Source: CAWDMW01 sp963803575
GTDB taxonomy: Bacteria; Pseudomonadota; Alphaproteobacteria; Rickettsiales; UBA998
Direction of reading: 5' to 3'
Length of the DNA stretch: 64,000 nt
Assembly (NCBI GenBank): GCA_963803575.1
Contig: CAWDMW010000002.1
Location: forward strand, 62,001-126,000
A model generated the notes under the pieces. That model was not told the DNA's origin, searched no databases, and was given only the letters and a program-made list of their open reading frames with translations. Positions 25,119-32,675 of the stretch are shown here, one piece after another; position 1 is the first letter of the stretch; every line of letters starts with the position of its first letter. The translations under genes and the position numbers were made by a program.

Positions 25119-26231
25119 CTACTCTCTTGCAAAGTGATTACAAGCAAACTCTATCATTTTTGGAATACGTGCTGGCGCAGAAAACCCTCTTTTTGCAACG
25201 TCTTGATTAGATAATTCCTGATATGTATCTTCAATTTTTTGCTTGAGCAATGTATCATCAGGAAGGTTATCGAAATTAAACGCAATGCCCAGTGTAATGG
25301 CACCAAAAACTGTATCCGAGTATCTTTGACTACCAAAAAATATTTTGGTTTGATCATTTAGACTGAGTGAGTTTATTTTTGTTAACACTTTGTCAAATAA
25401 TGCCAAATCATCTTCGATGATGCCTTCTTCTAAGCATCTAATATATGATGTTATATAGCCCTCAACACTTGTTACCTTATCTTTTTTATTTTTTATTTTG
25501 TCTGCTTGCCTATAAAAAGTTAAGAAAAAAGCTATAATGGCTTGTGGCAACAAAGAATCATTTACAAACTGTCGAACAGGGAAAAAAGATTTAAACATCT
25601 CAGACCCACCCACATTTTCTATTTTTTTCAAAATAGCTGGGTTTTTATACAATAATATTGATCTTCTAAGATCTACATAAGTTATTGGTGTGCCACCTTG
25701 ATTAACCCGCTGAAATAGCTCATACTTAACATCGTCTCCTGTTCCCGATAGCAAAATAACTACATTTATGCGCTGTCTTTTGAACTCCAATTGAATTTTT
25801 TGTGGAAATTCATTGAATTCTTTATCTTCAAATGTAGGGTCTGCATTTTCTCCTCCTAGATAAACTAAGTCATCTCCCAAAGTTTTAAATCTTATGTATT
25901 GGGGTTCCATGTATCTTGTATCATCGTCTTTTAAGCCAGAGACATAATCAATGATAGTTGAAAGTCTTTGTAGCCCATCAACTATTTCCCATTGCCCTTC
26001 TGCGTTGGCAGAAACAAAAACAGATGGAGTTGGCAAGCCGAGCAGTAATGATTCGATAAGTAGCGTTTTTTGTTTAGCTTGCCATTTTAATAATCTTTGA
26101 TATTCGGGTCTTAAAATAAGTTCGCCATTTTCATACATAGAAATAAGCTCACCAATTGACATGGCTAAGTTTTCTACCTTTACGTTTGCTTTGTTAGAAT
26201 CCAGCAATTCAACCAGTCTTTCATCTTTCAT
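25119..26231 (-). CDS. DUF262 (ParB/GmrS-like) protein
   Basis: 370 residues. N-terminal DUF262 domain with LRPEYQRLLKW (40-50) and DGLQRLSTI (85-93, the DGQQR motif). A long helical C-terminal part follows. DUF262 domains have a ParB-like nucleotide-hydrolysing fold and occur in type IV restriction enzymes (GmrSD, BrxU). There is no HNH/DUF1524 domain here, so the nuclease activity probably comes from the HEPN partner immediately downstream. The first gene of the two-gene operon; AT-rich. Confidence 0.82.
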   Translation of the reverse strand: MKDERLVELLDSNKANVKVENLAMSIGELISMYENGELILRPEYQRLLKWQAKQKTLLIESLLLGLPTPSVFVSANAEGQWEIVDGLQRLSTIIDYVSGLKDDDTRYMEPQYIRFKTLGDDLVYLGGENADPTFEDKEFNEFPQKIQLEFKRQRINVVILLSGTGDDVKYELFQRVNQGGTPITYVDLRRSILLYKNPAILKKIENVGGSEMFKSFFPVRQFVNDSLLPQAIIAFFLTFYRQADKIKNKKDKVTSVEGYITSYIRCLEEGIIEDDLALFDKVLTKINSLSLNDQTKIFFGSQRYSDTVFGAITLGIAFNFDNLPDDTLLKQKIEDTYQELSNQDVAKRGFSAPARIPKMIEFACNHFARE

Positions 26232-26254
26232 TCTGTCTACTCCTATAGTAATAA

Positions 26255-26443
26255 TTAGGTCTTATCACACCGTACTGTAAAAAACAATTCTTGGTTATGG
26301 TGCCCGGCAGGCAGTAGATGCGAAAGCACCTGATCAATGCGATCAAGCAATGCGGCACGAATATCATTAGTCGGCACCGTTTCGGATTTGGTATCCCAGC
26401 CCTGAGTGGGCACATCGTTAAAGTCAGTCCAGCTTTGCGTCAT
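26255..26443 (-). pseudogene. N-terminus of phage primase/helicase
   Basis: 62 codons from ATG 26443 (MTQSWTDFNDVP). The segment RAALLDRIDQVLSHLLPAGH matches the first conserved stretch of toprim-helicase type replication proteins. Homology breaks at about HNQELFF, where the AT-rich HEPN/DUF262 segment starts. The start overlaps the preceding nuclease gene (ATGCA...). Confidence 0.5.
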
Positions 26444-26770
26444 GCATCCACCTCCCAGCAACGAGTGCGGTAGGCGCAGAAGCGACATTCAAAATGTTCA
26501 GGATCAGCCGTATGGCGCGGCAAATGCTCACCGGCTTCACTGGCTTTCAGAATATTGACAGCGCGGTCACTGGCTTTTTGTGCCAGCGCGGCATCAAACG
26601 GAACCAACTCAAAATACAGCTCTGCCGTGTCTTTATTAATGGCGGTAAACAGCGCCGGATTCTGGCAAATGCCCGGAACCAAGCCTTCCATATAGGCTTG
26701 GTAAATGGCAATTTGCGCGGCATAGACCGGCTTGGATTTGGCAACACCACGCTTATACTGATAGAGTTTG
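26440..26770 (-). pseudogene. PD-(D/E)XK phage nuclease, C-terminal part
   Basis: About 110 codons without a start: KLYQYKRGVAKSKPVYAAQI, then QAYMEGLVPG, and a C-terminal cysteine cluster HFECRFCAYRTRCW typical of Cas4/RecB-like phage nucleases with an iron-sulphur or zinc site. The catalytic N-terminal part is missing; the frame meets TAA near 26775, the edge of the prophage remnant. Confidence 0.65.
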
Positions 26771-26995
26771 CTCGATTATCAAATCCGCCACTTATTACCC
26801 CGAACTAGCTCAGGAGCCACACCGCTATTACATCTTTGATGCAATACAAGAGGTAAATCTGCAAAAGATCAGCCCTCATGGAATACAAGGAAAACGGTAT
26901 TTTGACTTGAAAGAAGATTTCTGCCCATCTCTTAATAAAAAAATGAGCACTGCTGAGATAGCTGAAGCGATCAGGGACAAAAGCTTCACCTAGCC
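26770..26995 (+). pseudogene. 3' fragment of an unknown gene
   Basis: The plus strand is open with coding-like text (SATYYPELAQEPHRYYIFDA, then IQEVNLQK, GKRYFDLKEDF, STAEIAEAIRDKSFT, stop TAG). There is no start, because its 5' side abuts the truncated nuclease. This marks a rearrangement junction near 26770. Family unknown. Confidence 0.35.
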
Positions 26996-27000
26996 TATCG

Positions 27001-27153
27001 CTATAATGCAAAACCGGAATCGTATTTCCGTGCTTCTTCGATAATCTTATCGCGCACAAAGGTTTTGTATTTACGCAGCTGTTGACCAGATAGTTGGTAC
27101 TGAACGTTTGGGTGCTGGTTAAAAACACGCATAGCGCGGAGATGGTATGTCAT
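27001..27153 (-). CDS. 50-residue small protein
   Basis: 50 codons starting MTYHLRAMRVFNQHP and ending DSGFAL, basic and helical, preceded by GGAAAG 7 bases before the ATG. No known family. It lies between a truncated gene and an insertion sequence, so it may itself be a remnant. Confidence 0.4.
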   Translation of the reverse strand: MTYHLRAMRVFNQHPNVQYQLSGQQLRKYKTFVRDKIIEEARKYDSGFAL

Positions 27154-27240
27154 AAAATTACTTTCCACTCGTTTTTTATTATTGGCTGGAGCCTGCCGCT
27201 TCTCTTCATGTTTTTTCGTTATATAGGCCTTATTTAAATA

Positions 27241-28068
27241 GGTTTTGTTGAGTTTTTATAATTTATTGTGTATAATCGATGGAATTGAGGAGGTTTTATG
27301 TCTTATACACAACGAATTGGTCAGCATCAGTGGGATTCTATCTATATGTATCTAAACGACTTTGCGAACATATATACTAAGAACGAGGCCGATTGTCGTC
27401 GCTTTGTTGAAGCGGTGTTTTGGATGGCGCGTTCGGGGTCACAATGGCGACTTTTGCCGCCAGAATATGGCGCATGGAATACGGTCTATCGCCGCTTTTC
27501 GGATTGGGCAAAGAAGGGCGTATGGTATAAAATGATGTATTATTTTCAGAATGATCGCGATATGGAGTACATCATGATTGACTCCACTATTTTGCGTGCC
27601 CACGCTTGCGCCAGCCCTTCAAAAGCAAACAAGATGATGAAGGGCTAGGGCGATCCTGCGGCGGATTCTCTACAAAAATTCACGCCGTTTGCGATGCTTT
27701 GGGCAACCCACTTCGCTTTATTATCACGCCAGGTCAGCGCCACGATGTTTCACAAGCTATTGATATCATTAGTGGAATTAATACGCAAGCGTTATTAGCT
27801 GATAAAGGGTATGATTCAGACGAGCTGCGGGAGTTTGTCCAAAAATCAGGTGCGGCTGCGCATATTCCGCCACGAAAAAATCGGCTAAAAGAGAAAATTT
27901 ACGATGAGAATCTTTATAAAGAGCGCCATAAAGTGGAGTGTTTATTTGGTTTTCTAAAGCATTACAGGAGGTTATTTGCACGGTTTGATAAAACCAAACA
28001 AAACTTCTCTGCTTTCCTCCATTTTGTCGGCGCACTTCAATGGCTAAAATAAAAACCTCAACAGAACC
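27241..28068 (+). mobile_element. IS5/IS427-type insertion sequence, copy 1
   Basis: 828 bp with imperfect terminal repeats: GGTTTTGTTGAG at the left, GGTTCTGTTGAG (inverted) at the right, flanked by the dinucleotide TA on both sides, the target used by this group. It carries a two-frame transposase. Nearly identical to the inverted copy at 28983-29810. Confidence 0.9.
27298..28052 (+). CDS. IS5-family transposase, two overlapping frames
   Basis: orfA (27298-27648) has the DUF4096-type N-terminus (FWMARSGSQWRLLPPEYGAW) and the first Asp (MIDSTILRAH). orfB (27606-28052) has GGFSTKIHAVCDALGNPL, LLADKGYDSDEL (second Asp) and KHKVECLFGFLKHYRR (Glu) with the -1 phase. A-AAA-G at 27621-27625 is a likely -1 frameshift site giving the complete DDE enzyme. 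GGAGG lies before the orfA ATG. Both frames look intact. Confidence 0.92.
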
Positions 28069-28159
28069 TAGTTTATTTATTCTTACCAACAGATAAAATC
28101 AACTCGATATTAACATTAGCACGTTAGTCTGTCTCAATATTCAAGCAGAGACTCATCAC

Positions 28160-28993
28160 ATGATTACACAACTAACTATTGCTAAGAAATTATATATTGT
28201 TTTTGGTCTTATTATAGCCATCAATGTCAGCTACGGCTGGTATAGCCTAAATAGTATCGAAAATCAGTCCAATTATTTCTCTAACTATCGACAAACAGCC
28301 CGACAAAGCCTGCTCTCAGCACAGCTGCTGGAACTGCTTATGCAAGCCAGAGTGAGTGTGTTGAAATATCGTATGATTCCATCTGAACAACAACGCTACT
28401 ACGCAAATGTTAAAGATAACTTTGATACGATATCTGACAAAAAGGAGGAGATAGCAGAATTATTTGAGAAAGACTCTAGTGGCTATGAAGGCCTTCAATC
28501 TGTCATAAATAACGCTGCGAAATACTGGAATACCTTTCAGGAGGGCGTTAGACATCAGGAAGCCATAGACATATTGACTAAAAAACAAGCGAAGTTAGTA
28601 CCAGGTATTAAAAACCGCATCGAGCGTATTGAACGTTACCTCATGAATCAAGGAGACTATAGAACTGCATCTTCTATAGCTAAAAATCTTCCTCTATTTG
28701 TACCAAACCCGACGCCTAAGCAGTTTGATACATTAGCACAATATATAGAAAAAGCACCATATGCTATCACTTCAGACAGCGTACTTATGGACGATATTAA
28801 GCAATATCGTTCAACGTCTAATGCAATGTTGCAGCATATTTCCACCAGAGAAGCTAATTTTGTTGAAGGACTTGATACAATAGGCCCTCTTATCACAAGT
28901 GCCTTACATGAAGTTATGTATGCCACAATTAAACGTCAGGATACTATTGGCCCTCAAATGTATCAATCATTTGAAAACACTAGGTTCTGTTGA
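28160..28993 (+). pseudogene. Chemotaxis-receptor sensor half, cut by IS
   Basis: 277 codons. One N-terminal membrane helix (LYIVFGLIIAINVSYGWY), then a helical-bundle periplasmic domain with repeated Gln/Lys/Glu heptads, typical of the ligand-binding region of methyl-accepting chemotaxis proteins. The frame enters the second IS copy at 28983 after SFEN and stops. The second membrane helix, HAMP and signalling domains are missing and are not found on the other side of the IS, so the receptor is dead. Confidence 0.75.
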
Positions 28994-29810
28994 GATTTTT
29001 ATTTTAGCCATTGAAGTGCGCCGACAAAATGGAGGAAAGCAGAGAAGGTTTGTTTGGTTTTATCAAACCGTGCAAATAACCTCCTGTAATGCTTTAGAAA
29101 ACCAAATAAACACTCCACTTTATGGCGCTCTTTATAAAGATGCTTATCGTAAATTTTCTCTTTCAGCCGATTTTTTCGTGGCGGAATATGCGCAGCCGCA
29201 CCTGATTTTTGGACAAACTCCCGCAGCTCGTCTGAATCATACCCTTTATCAGCTAATAACGCTTGCGTATTAATTCCACTAATGATATCAATAGCTTGTG
29301 AAACATCGTGGCGCTGACCTGGCGTGATAATAAAGCGAAGTGGGTTGCCCAAAGCATCGCAAACGGCGTGAATTTTTGTAGAGAATCCGCCGCAGGATCG
29401 CCCTAGCCCTTCATCATCTTGTTTGCTTTTGAAGGGCTGGCGCAAGCGTGGGCACGCAAAATAGTGGAGTCAATCATGATGTACTCCATATCGCGATCAT
29501 TCTGAAAATAATACATCATTTTATACCATACGCCCTTCTTTGCCCAATCCGAAAAGCGGCGATAGACCGTATTCCATGCGCCATATTCTGGCGGCAAAAG
29601 TCGCCATTGTGACCCCGAACGCGCCATCCAAAACACCGCTTCAACAAAGCGACGACAATCGGCCTCGTTCTTAGTATATATGTTCGCAAAGTCGTTTAGA
29701 TACATATAGATAGAATCCCACTGATGCTGACCAATTCGTTGTGTATAAGACATAAAACCTCCTCAATTCCATCGATTATACACAATAAATTATGAAAACT
29801 CAACAGAACC
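28983..29810 (-). mobile_element. IS5/IS427-type insertion sequence, copy 2 (inverted)
   Basis: 828 bp, inverted relative to copy 1, with the same ends and TA on both sides. A few substitutions separate the copies (for example two adjacent codons after KEKIYD differ). Together with copy 1 it forms a composite-transposon-like structure, 27241-29810. Confidence 0.9.
28999..29753 (-). CDS. IS5-family transposase, copy 2
   Basis: orfA 29753-29403 and orfB 29445-28999, same architecture and frameshift arrangement as copy 1. All catalytic motifs are intact, so either copy may supply transposase for the pair. Confidence 0.92.
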
Positions 29811-31159
29811 TAGCCTACCTTGTGATAAATTTGAGAAATGTTCAGGTTTGCTTTAAGCGGTTTACCATTTCCCTTGATCTTTTTTTGCTCATTGCCTTCC
29901 CCCTTCTCATAAGCCTTTCTAACAAATGACTGTATGCTGAAGGTGGCATCACGCTTGTAATTGCTGATCGTCTTTTCTCGGTACAGTGCCTTTTTACCAT
30001 CAAAGGAGAACCCTAAATAGCTGAATGGATCGCCTTGGTACGACAGCACCTCCCCATCCTGAGTAAAATTTGTGCGAGTGGTTTTATCTTCACCTATTAT
30101 TAGCGTACTATCACCCTGAAGTTTAATACATTCTTGTGTAGCAACCTCCATGAATTCAGCATCAGCCGGATCGCAAATCCATAGAATATCATCGGAATAT
30201 CTTCGATAGTAAGCGCCTCTCTCCTCTGCCAGAGCCTTCATCGCAATATCAAAATCAAGCATATACACATTCGCTAGCACATCTGAAATGGGTGAGCCTT
30301 GCGGAATACCCTGCGGGATATCTTTGCCTCCGTAATTATTTTTCTTAACTAATCCGGTGCCGACTACTTTTGTTCGGTACTCTTCGCTGCTGCAGAGCAT
30401 TTTTTTGTGATTAAATATGTAGAATGGACAATGCAGAAACTGCTTCTTATTTCCATCAACCCTGATAAACCCTAGCTTTTCAAAGCAATCACGTTGATTA
30501 ACAACACTGTAATTTGTAATAGCAGAGAAAACGGATTGATGGTCTTTTGGCAGCTCTTCAGCATGAAGTAACTGGCACCATTTCTGGTATAAGAATTTAT
30601 GATCTAAGGATTCAAAAAAGCCCTTAACATCCATGGTGATGACTGCAGCGTTTCCACGCCTAACAATTTCATCAAAGGCTTCTTTTGCGTAATGAATATT
30701 ACACTTACCTTTTTCTGGATTTTCTTTTGTAGGGATTTTACGGTACGCTATTACATTATCCGCGATGCCGAGCTCTGTAAGTTTGCTCTCATATTCCGAG
30801 GAAAGTATTGTGCGATAATATGAAAAAATCTGTGAATCTTGGTGAGATGCATATTTTATCGGCCTAGGCTTCTTCACTTTCACATCGGAAGAGTCAAGAC
30901 CAGCCTCAAGCAACCTAGTCTTTTCTAAATGCTTTGAAAAACGGCGCAGTTCAAGAGGGCATTCAATGAAAGGTAGAAAAGAATGGACTCCAGTTTTTTG
31001 GAAGTTTTTTATAAGTTCTCTGGCTTCTTGCCCAGGGTAGATGACATGATCAAAATGCGGATACACACGAGGTCTAAATTTCCAATCAACTTTTTTCTCC
31101 ACCACGACTCCTTCTGATGGAGGTGAGGCTATACGCTCTCCTGTATGAGCTAACCTCAC
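29810..31159 (-). CDS. Reverse transcriptase, probably defence-associated, 3' cut
   Basis: 449 codons. RT motifs in order: conserved entry KVKKPRPIKYASHQD (94-108), catalytic D177 in ITMDVKGFF, IPQGSPIS (285-292), YSDD (321-324), then YLGFSFDGKKALYREK. There is no maturase, HNH or Cas1 domain. The YSDD core and lone-gene setting between other defence genes resemble the UG/DRT antiviral RTs; the class is not determined. The start is a GTG (RLAHTGERIA), a weak call. The stop TAG is formed by the last base of IS copy 2 plus its TA target, so the native C-terminus is lost. Confidence 0.8.
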   Translation of the reverse strand: MRLAHTGERIASPPSEGVVVEKKVDWKFRPRVYPHFDHVIYPGQEARELIKNFQKTGVHSFLPFIECPLELRRFSKHLEKTRLLEAGLDSSDVKVKKPRPIKYASHQDSQIFSYYRTILSSEYESKLTELGIADNVIAYRKIPTKENPEKGKCNIHYAKEAFDEIVRRGNAAVITMDVKGFFESLDHKFLYQKWCQLLHAEELPKDHQSVFSAITNYSVVNQRDCFEKLGFIRVDGNKKQFLHCPFYIFNHKKMLCSSEEYRTKVVGTGLVKKNNYGGKDIPQGIPQGSPISDVLANVYMLDFDIAMKALAEERGAYYRRYSDDILWICDPADAEFMEVATQECIKLQGDSTLIIGEDKTTRTNFTQDGEVLSYQGDPFSYLGFSFDGKKALYREKTISNYKRDATFSIQSFVRKAYEKGEGNEQKKIKGNGKPLKANLNISQIYHKVG

Positions 31160-31252
31160 CTCGCGACAGATACAACCTAAGCTATTCCTTCTAAAACAGC
31201 GTTAGGCTAATTACAGGACACTTTTCAGACTATTCTATAATCACAATGGCGA

Positions 31253-31383
31253 GTTGCCGAGTCAGATTATGAAAATTCTTCTTAATCTTACGATGGCAAC
31301 GAGTCATAGAACATCGGAGCAAGTTATAATGATATTATTCATCATATCCAGATCGACGCTTATAATTGCTATTGCAATTAAGC
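31253..31383 (-). ncRNA. possible structured RNA upstream of the RT
   Basis: The region before the RT (31160-31440) has no gene. On the RT strand there is a hairpin at 31358-31383 (GCTT/AAGC plus AATTGC/GCAATT) and a two-tier stem at 31253-31300 (GTTGCC/GGCAAC outside, AGATTA/TAATCT inside). Several DRT and retron RTs use such an upstream RNA as template. Suggestive only; the stems are 6-10 bp. Confidence 0.28.
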
Positions 31384-31503
31384 TCAGTTTTACTTCCGTA
31401 CTTCCGTTAGAAAGATGAGATATATATAGGTAACAGGTTGTTAATGTTCAAGAGGGAGAAGGATTTTTTCATTCCCCAGCATTCACAAAACTTCATCCAC
31501 AAT

Positions 31504-31570
31504 GCGGCACCAGTGCGGCACCAGTGCGGCACCGGATTTTTAAGCGGGAAAAACGGCACTTTGGTGCCGC
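31504..31570. repeat. three tandem GTGCGGCACCA units beside att site
   Basis: GTGCGGCACC occurs three times in tandem (about 31504-31534) and inverted as GGTGCCGCA near 31563. These lie just outside the left att copy and look like arm-type integrase sites from an earlier occupant of the same tRNA target. Confidence 0.5.
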
Positions 31571-31600
31571 AGTATAATCTTTATAAATCAAAGGGAAAAT

Positions 31601-31645
31601 TGGTTGCGGGGATAGGATTTGAACCTACGACCTTCAGGTTATGAG
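31601..31645 (+). repeat. attL: displaced 3' end of tRNA-fMet
   Basis: 45 bp matching 47806-47850 with one mismatch (31612). It includes the CCA, acceptor, T-arm and anticodon-side sequence of tRNA-fMet. It is not a functional tRNA. Confidence 0.9.
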
Positions 31646-31761
31646 GCGTATGTAAGCAAAAATTGGTAACACCTCAAAACCAACTACAACAAACAATTCA
31701 AATGGTTGTGTGGCATTGCATTTTGTCAGTTATCGACAGTTTTTGCCATTTTTTGTGTGCA

Positions 31762-31782
31762 AGTGGCCCGTCAATGGCCCAT
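31762..31782 (+). repeat. integrase arm-like site, left
   Basis: Contains TGGCCCGT and TGGCCCAT 3 bases apart. The same pair, same spacing and orientation, is at 47718-47738 near the other end; a third TGGCCCAT is at 47633-47640. Confidence 0.5.
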
Positions 31783-31824
31783 GAACACCCTTCAGACTGG
31801 ATGCGTTGATGGTCGTGGTGAGCA

Positions 31825-32607
31825 TCATAATTCAGTGCTTTCTGGCAGGCGGTAGCTGGTGCTACGTCCTCCGCCGGGGTTCTGAATAAAGATACCATGC
31901 TCCTTTAGCTCCTGAATATCACGCAAAGCCGTATCGTTTGAGCATTTGGCCAGCTTCGCATATTTAGAGGTATTGATGTATCCCTCGAAATCATCTTCCA
32001 GCATACGGTTGATGACGAGCCGCTGCCGCTCATTGACTGAATGCTGACTGATTGCCTCCCACAGATGCGCTTTGAACAGGACATTACCAAGGGTTTGCTC
32101 AGCACCTGCAATAGCTTGCCCAAGGCAGCCAAGAAACCATTCCAGCCATCCCGTAATATCGGCTGTGCTACGCTGCTGCTTTTCCAACTGATCGTAATAA
32201 TCTTTGCGCTCCAATTCAATTTGGCTGGAGAGACTATAGAACCGATCCGGGGTGCCATCAGCACGAGCCAATGCCATATCGCCAATAGCTCGCGCAATCC
32301 GACCATTACCATCTTCAAAAGGGTGGATAGTAACAAACCAAAGATGGGCTATGCCTGCTTTCAGCACCGGATCAACTTTATTCTGCGATTTCTCAAACCA
32401 CTTCAAAAATGCCATCATCTCCGCTTCCAGACGGTTCGCATGCGGTGCTTCAAAATGCACTTTCTCTCGTCCCATTGAACCAGAAACCACCTGCATTGGC
32501 CCAGCATCTTCTGAGCGCCAGTTAGCAACCGTAATGCGCTGCAGCCCACTGCGTCCGGTAGGGAATAACGCGGCGTGCCAGTTAAACAGGCGCTCTTGGA
32601 TACCCAC
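31825..32607 (-). CDS. Fic-domain protein lacking its N-terminal region
   Basis: 260 codons from a GTG. The Fic motif HPFEDGNGRIAR (95-106) is intact, with the flap region upstream and a C-terminal winged-helix (YINTSKYAKLAKCSNDTALR). A relic of the normal start, MQTEWILQEKETRRFF, is at 32666 in another frame, so about 80-100 residues including the usual inhibitory helix are deleted. Full-length relatives are around 370 residues. Fic enzymes AMPylate proteins; this one is either inactive or unrestrained. It lies downstream of hsdR, at the left end of the island. Confidence 0.8.
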   Translation of the reverse strand: MGIQERLFNWHAALFPTGRSGLQRITVANWRSEDAGPMQVVSGSMGREKVHFEAPHANRLEAEMMAFLKWFEKSQNKVDPVLKAGIAHLWFVTIHPFEDGNGRIARAIGDMALARADGTPDRFYSLSSQIELERKDYYDQLEKQQRSTADITGWLEWFLGCLGQAIAGAEQTLGNVLFKAHLWEAISQHSVNERQRLVINRMLEDDFEGYINTSKYAKLAKCSNDTALRDIQELKEHGIFIQNPGGGRSTSYRLPESTEL

Positions 32608-32675
32608 GTTGACTTAGAGAAAAATCGGCGCGTTTCTTTTTCTTGGAGAATCCATTCTGTTTGCATAATAAGAGT

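Noticed and set aside
26805..27128. 107-codon minus-strand frame
   Set aside because: It overlaps a better plus-strand coding fragment (to 26995) and the 50-residue frame at 27001-27153, and has a cysteine/leucine-rich shadow-like composition.
29810..31440. Classical retron (msr-msd) call for the RT locus
   Set aside because: No inverted repeats of the a1/a2 type or branching G context could be shown, and the RT lacks an evident retron-specific motif; left as an undetermined defence-type RT.
31504..31534. Short tandem repeats considered as a CRISPR array
   Set aside because: Units are ~11 bp, directly adjacent without spacers, and no cas gene is near.
31438..31644. 68-codon plus-strand frame ending GIGFEPTTFRL
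   Set aside because: The ending is the well-known artefact of translating a tRNA 3' end, and the frame lies over the attL repeat and tandem units.
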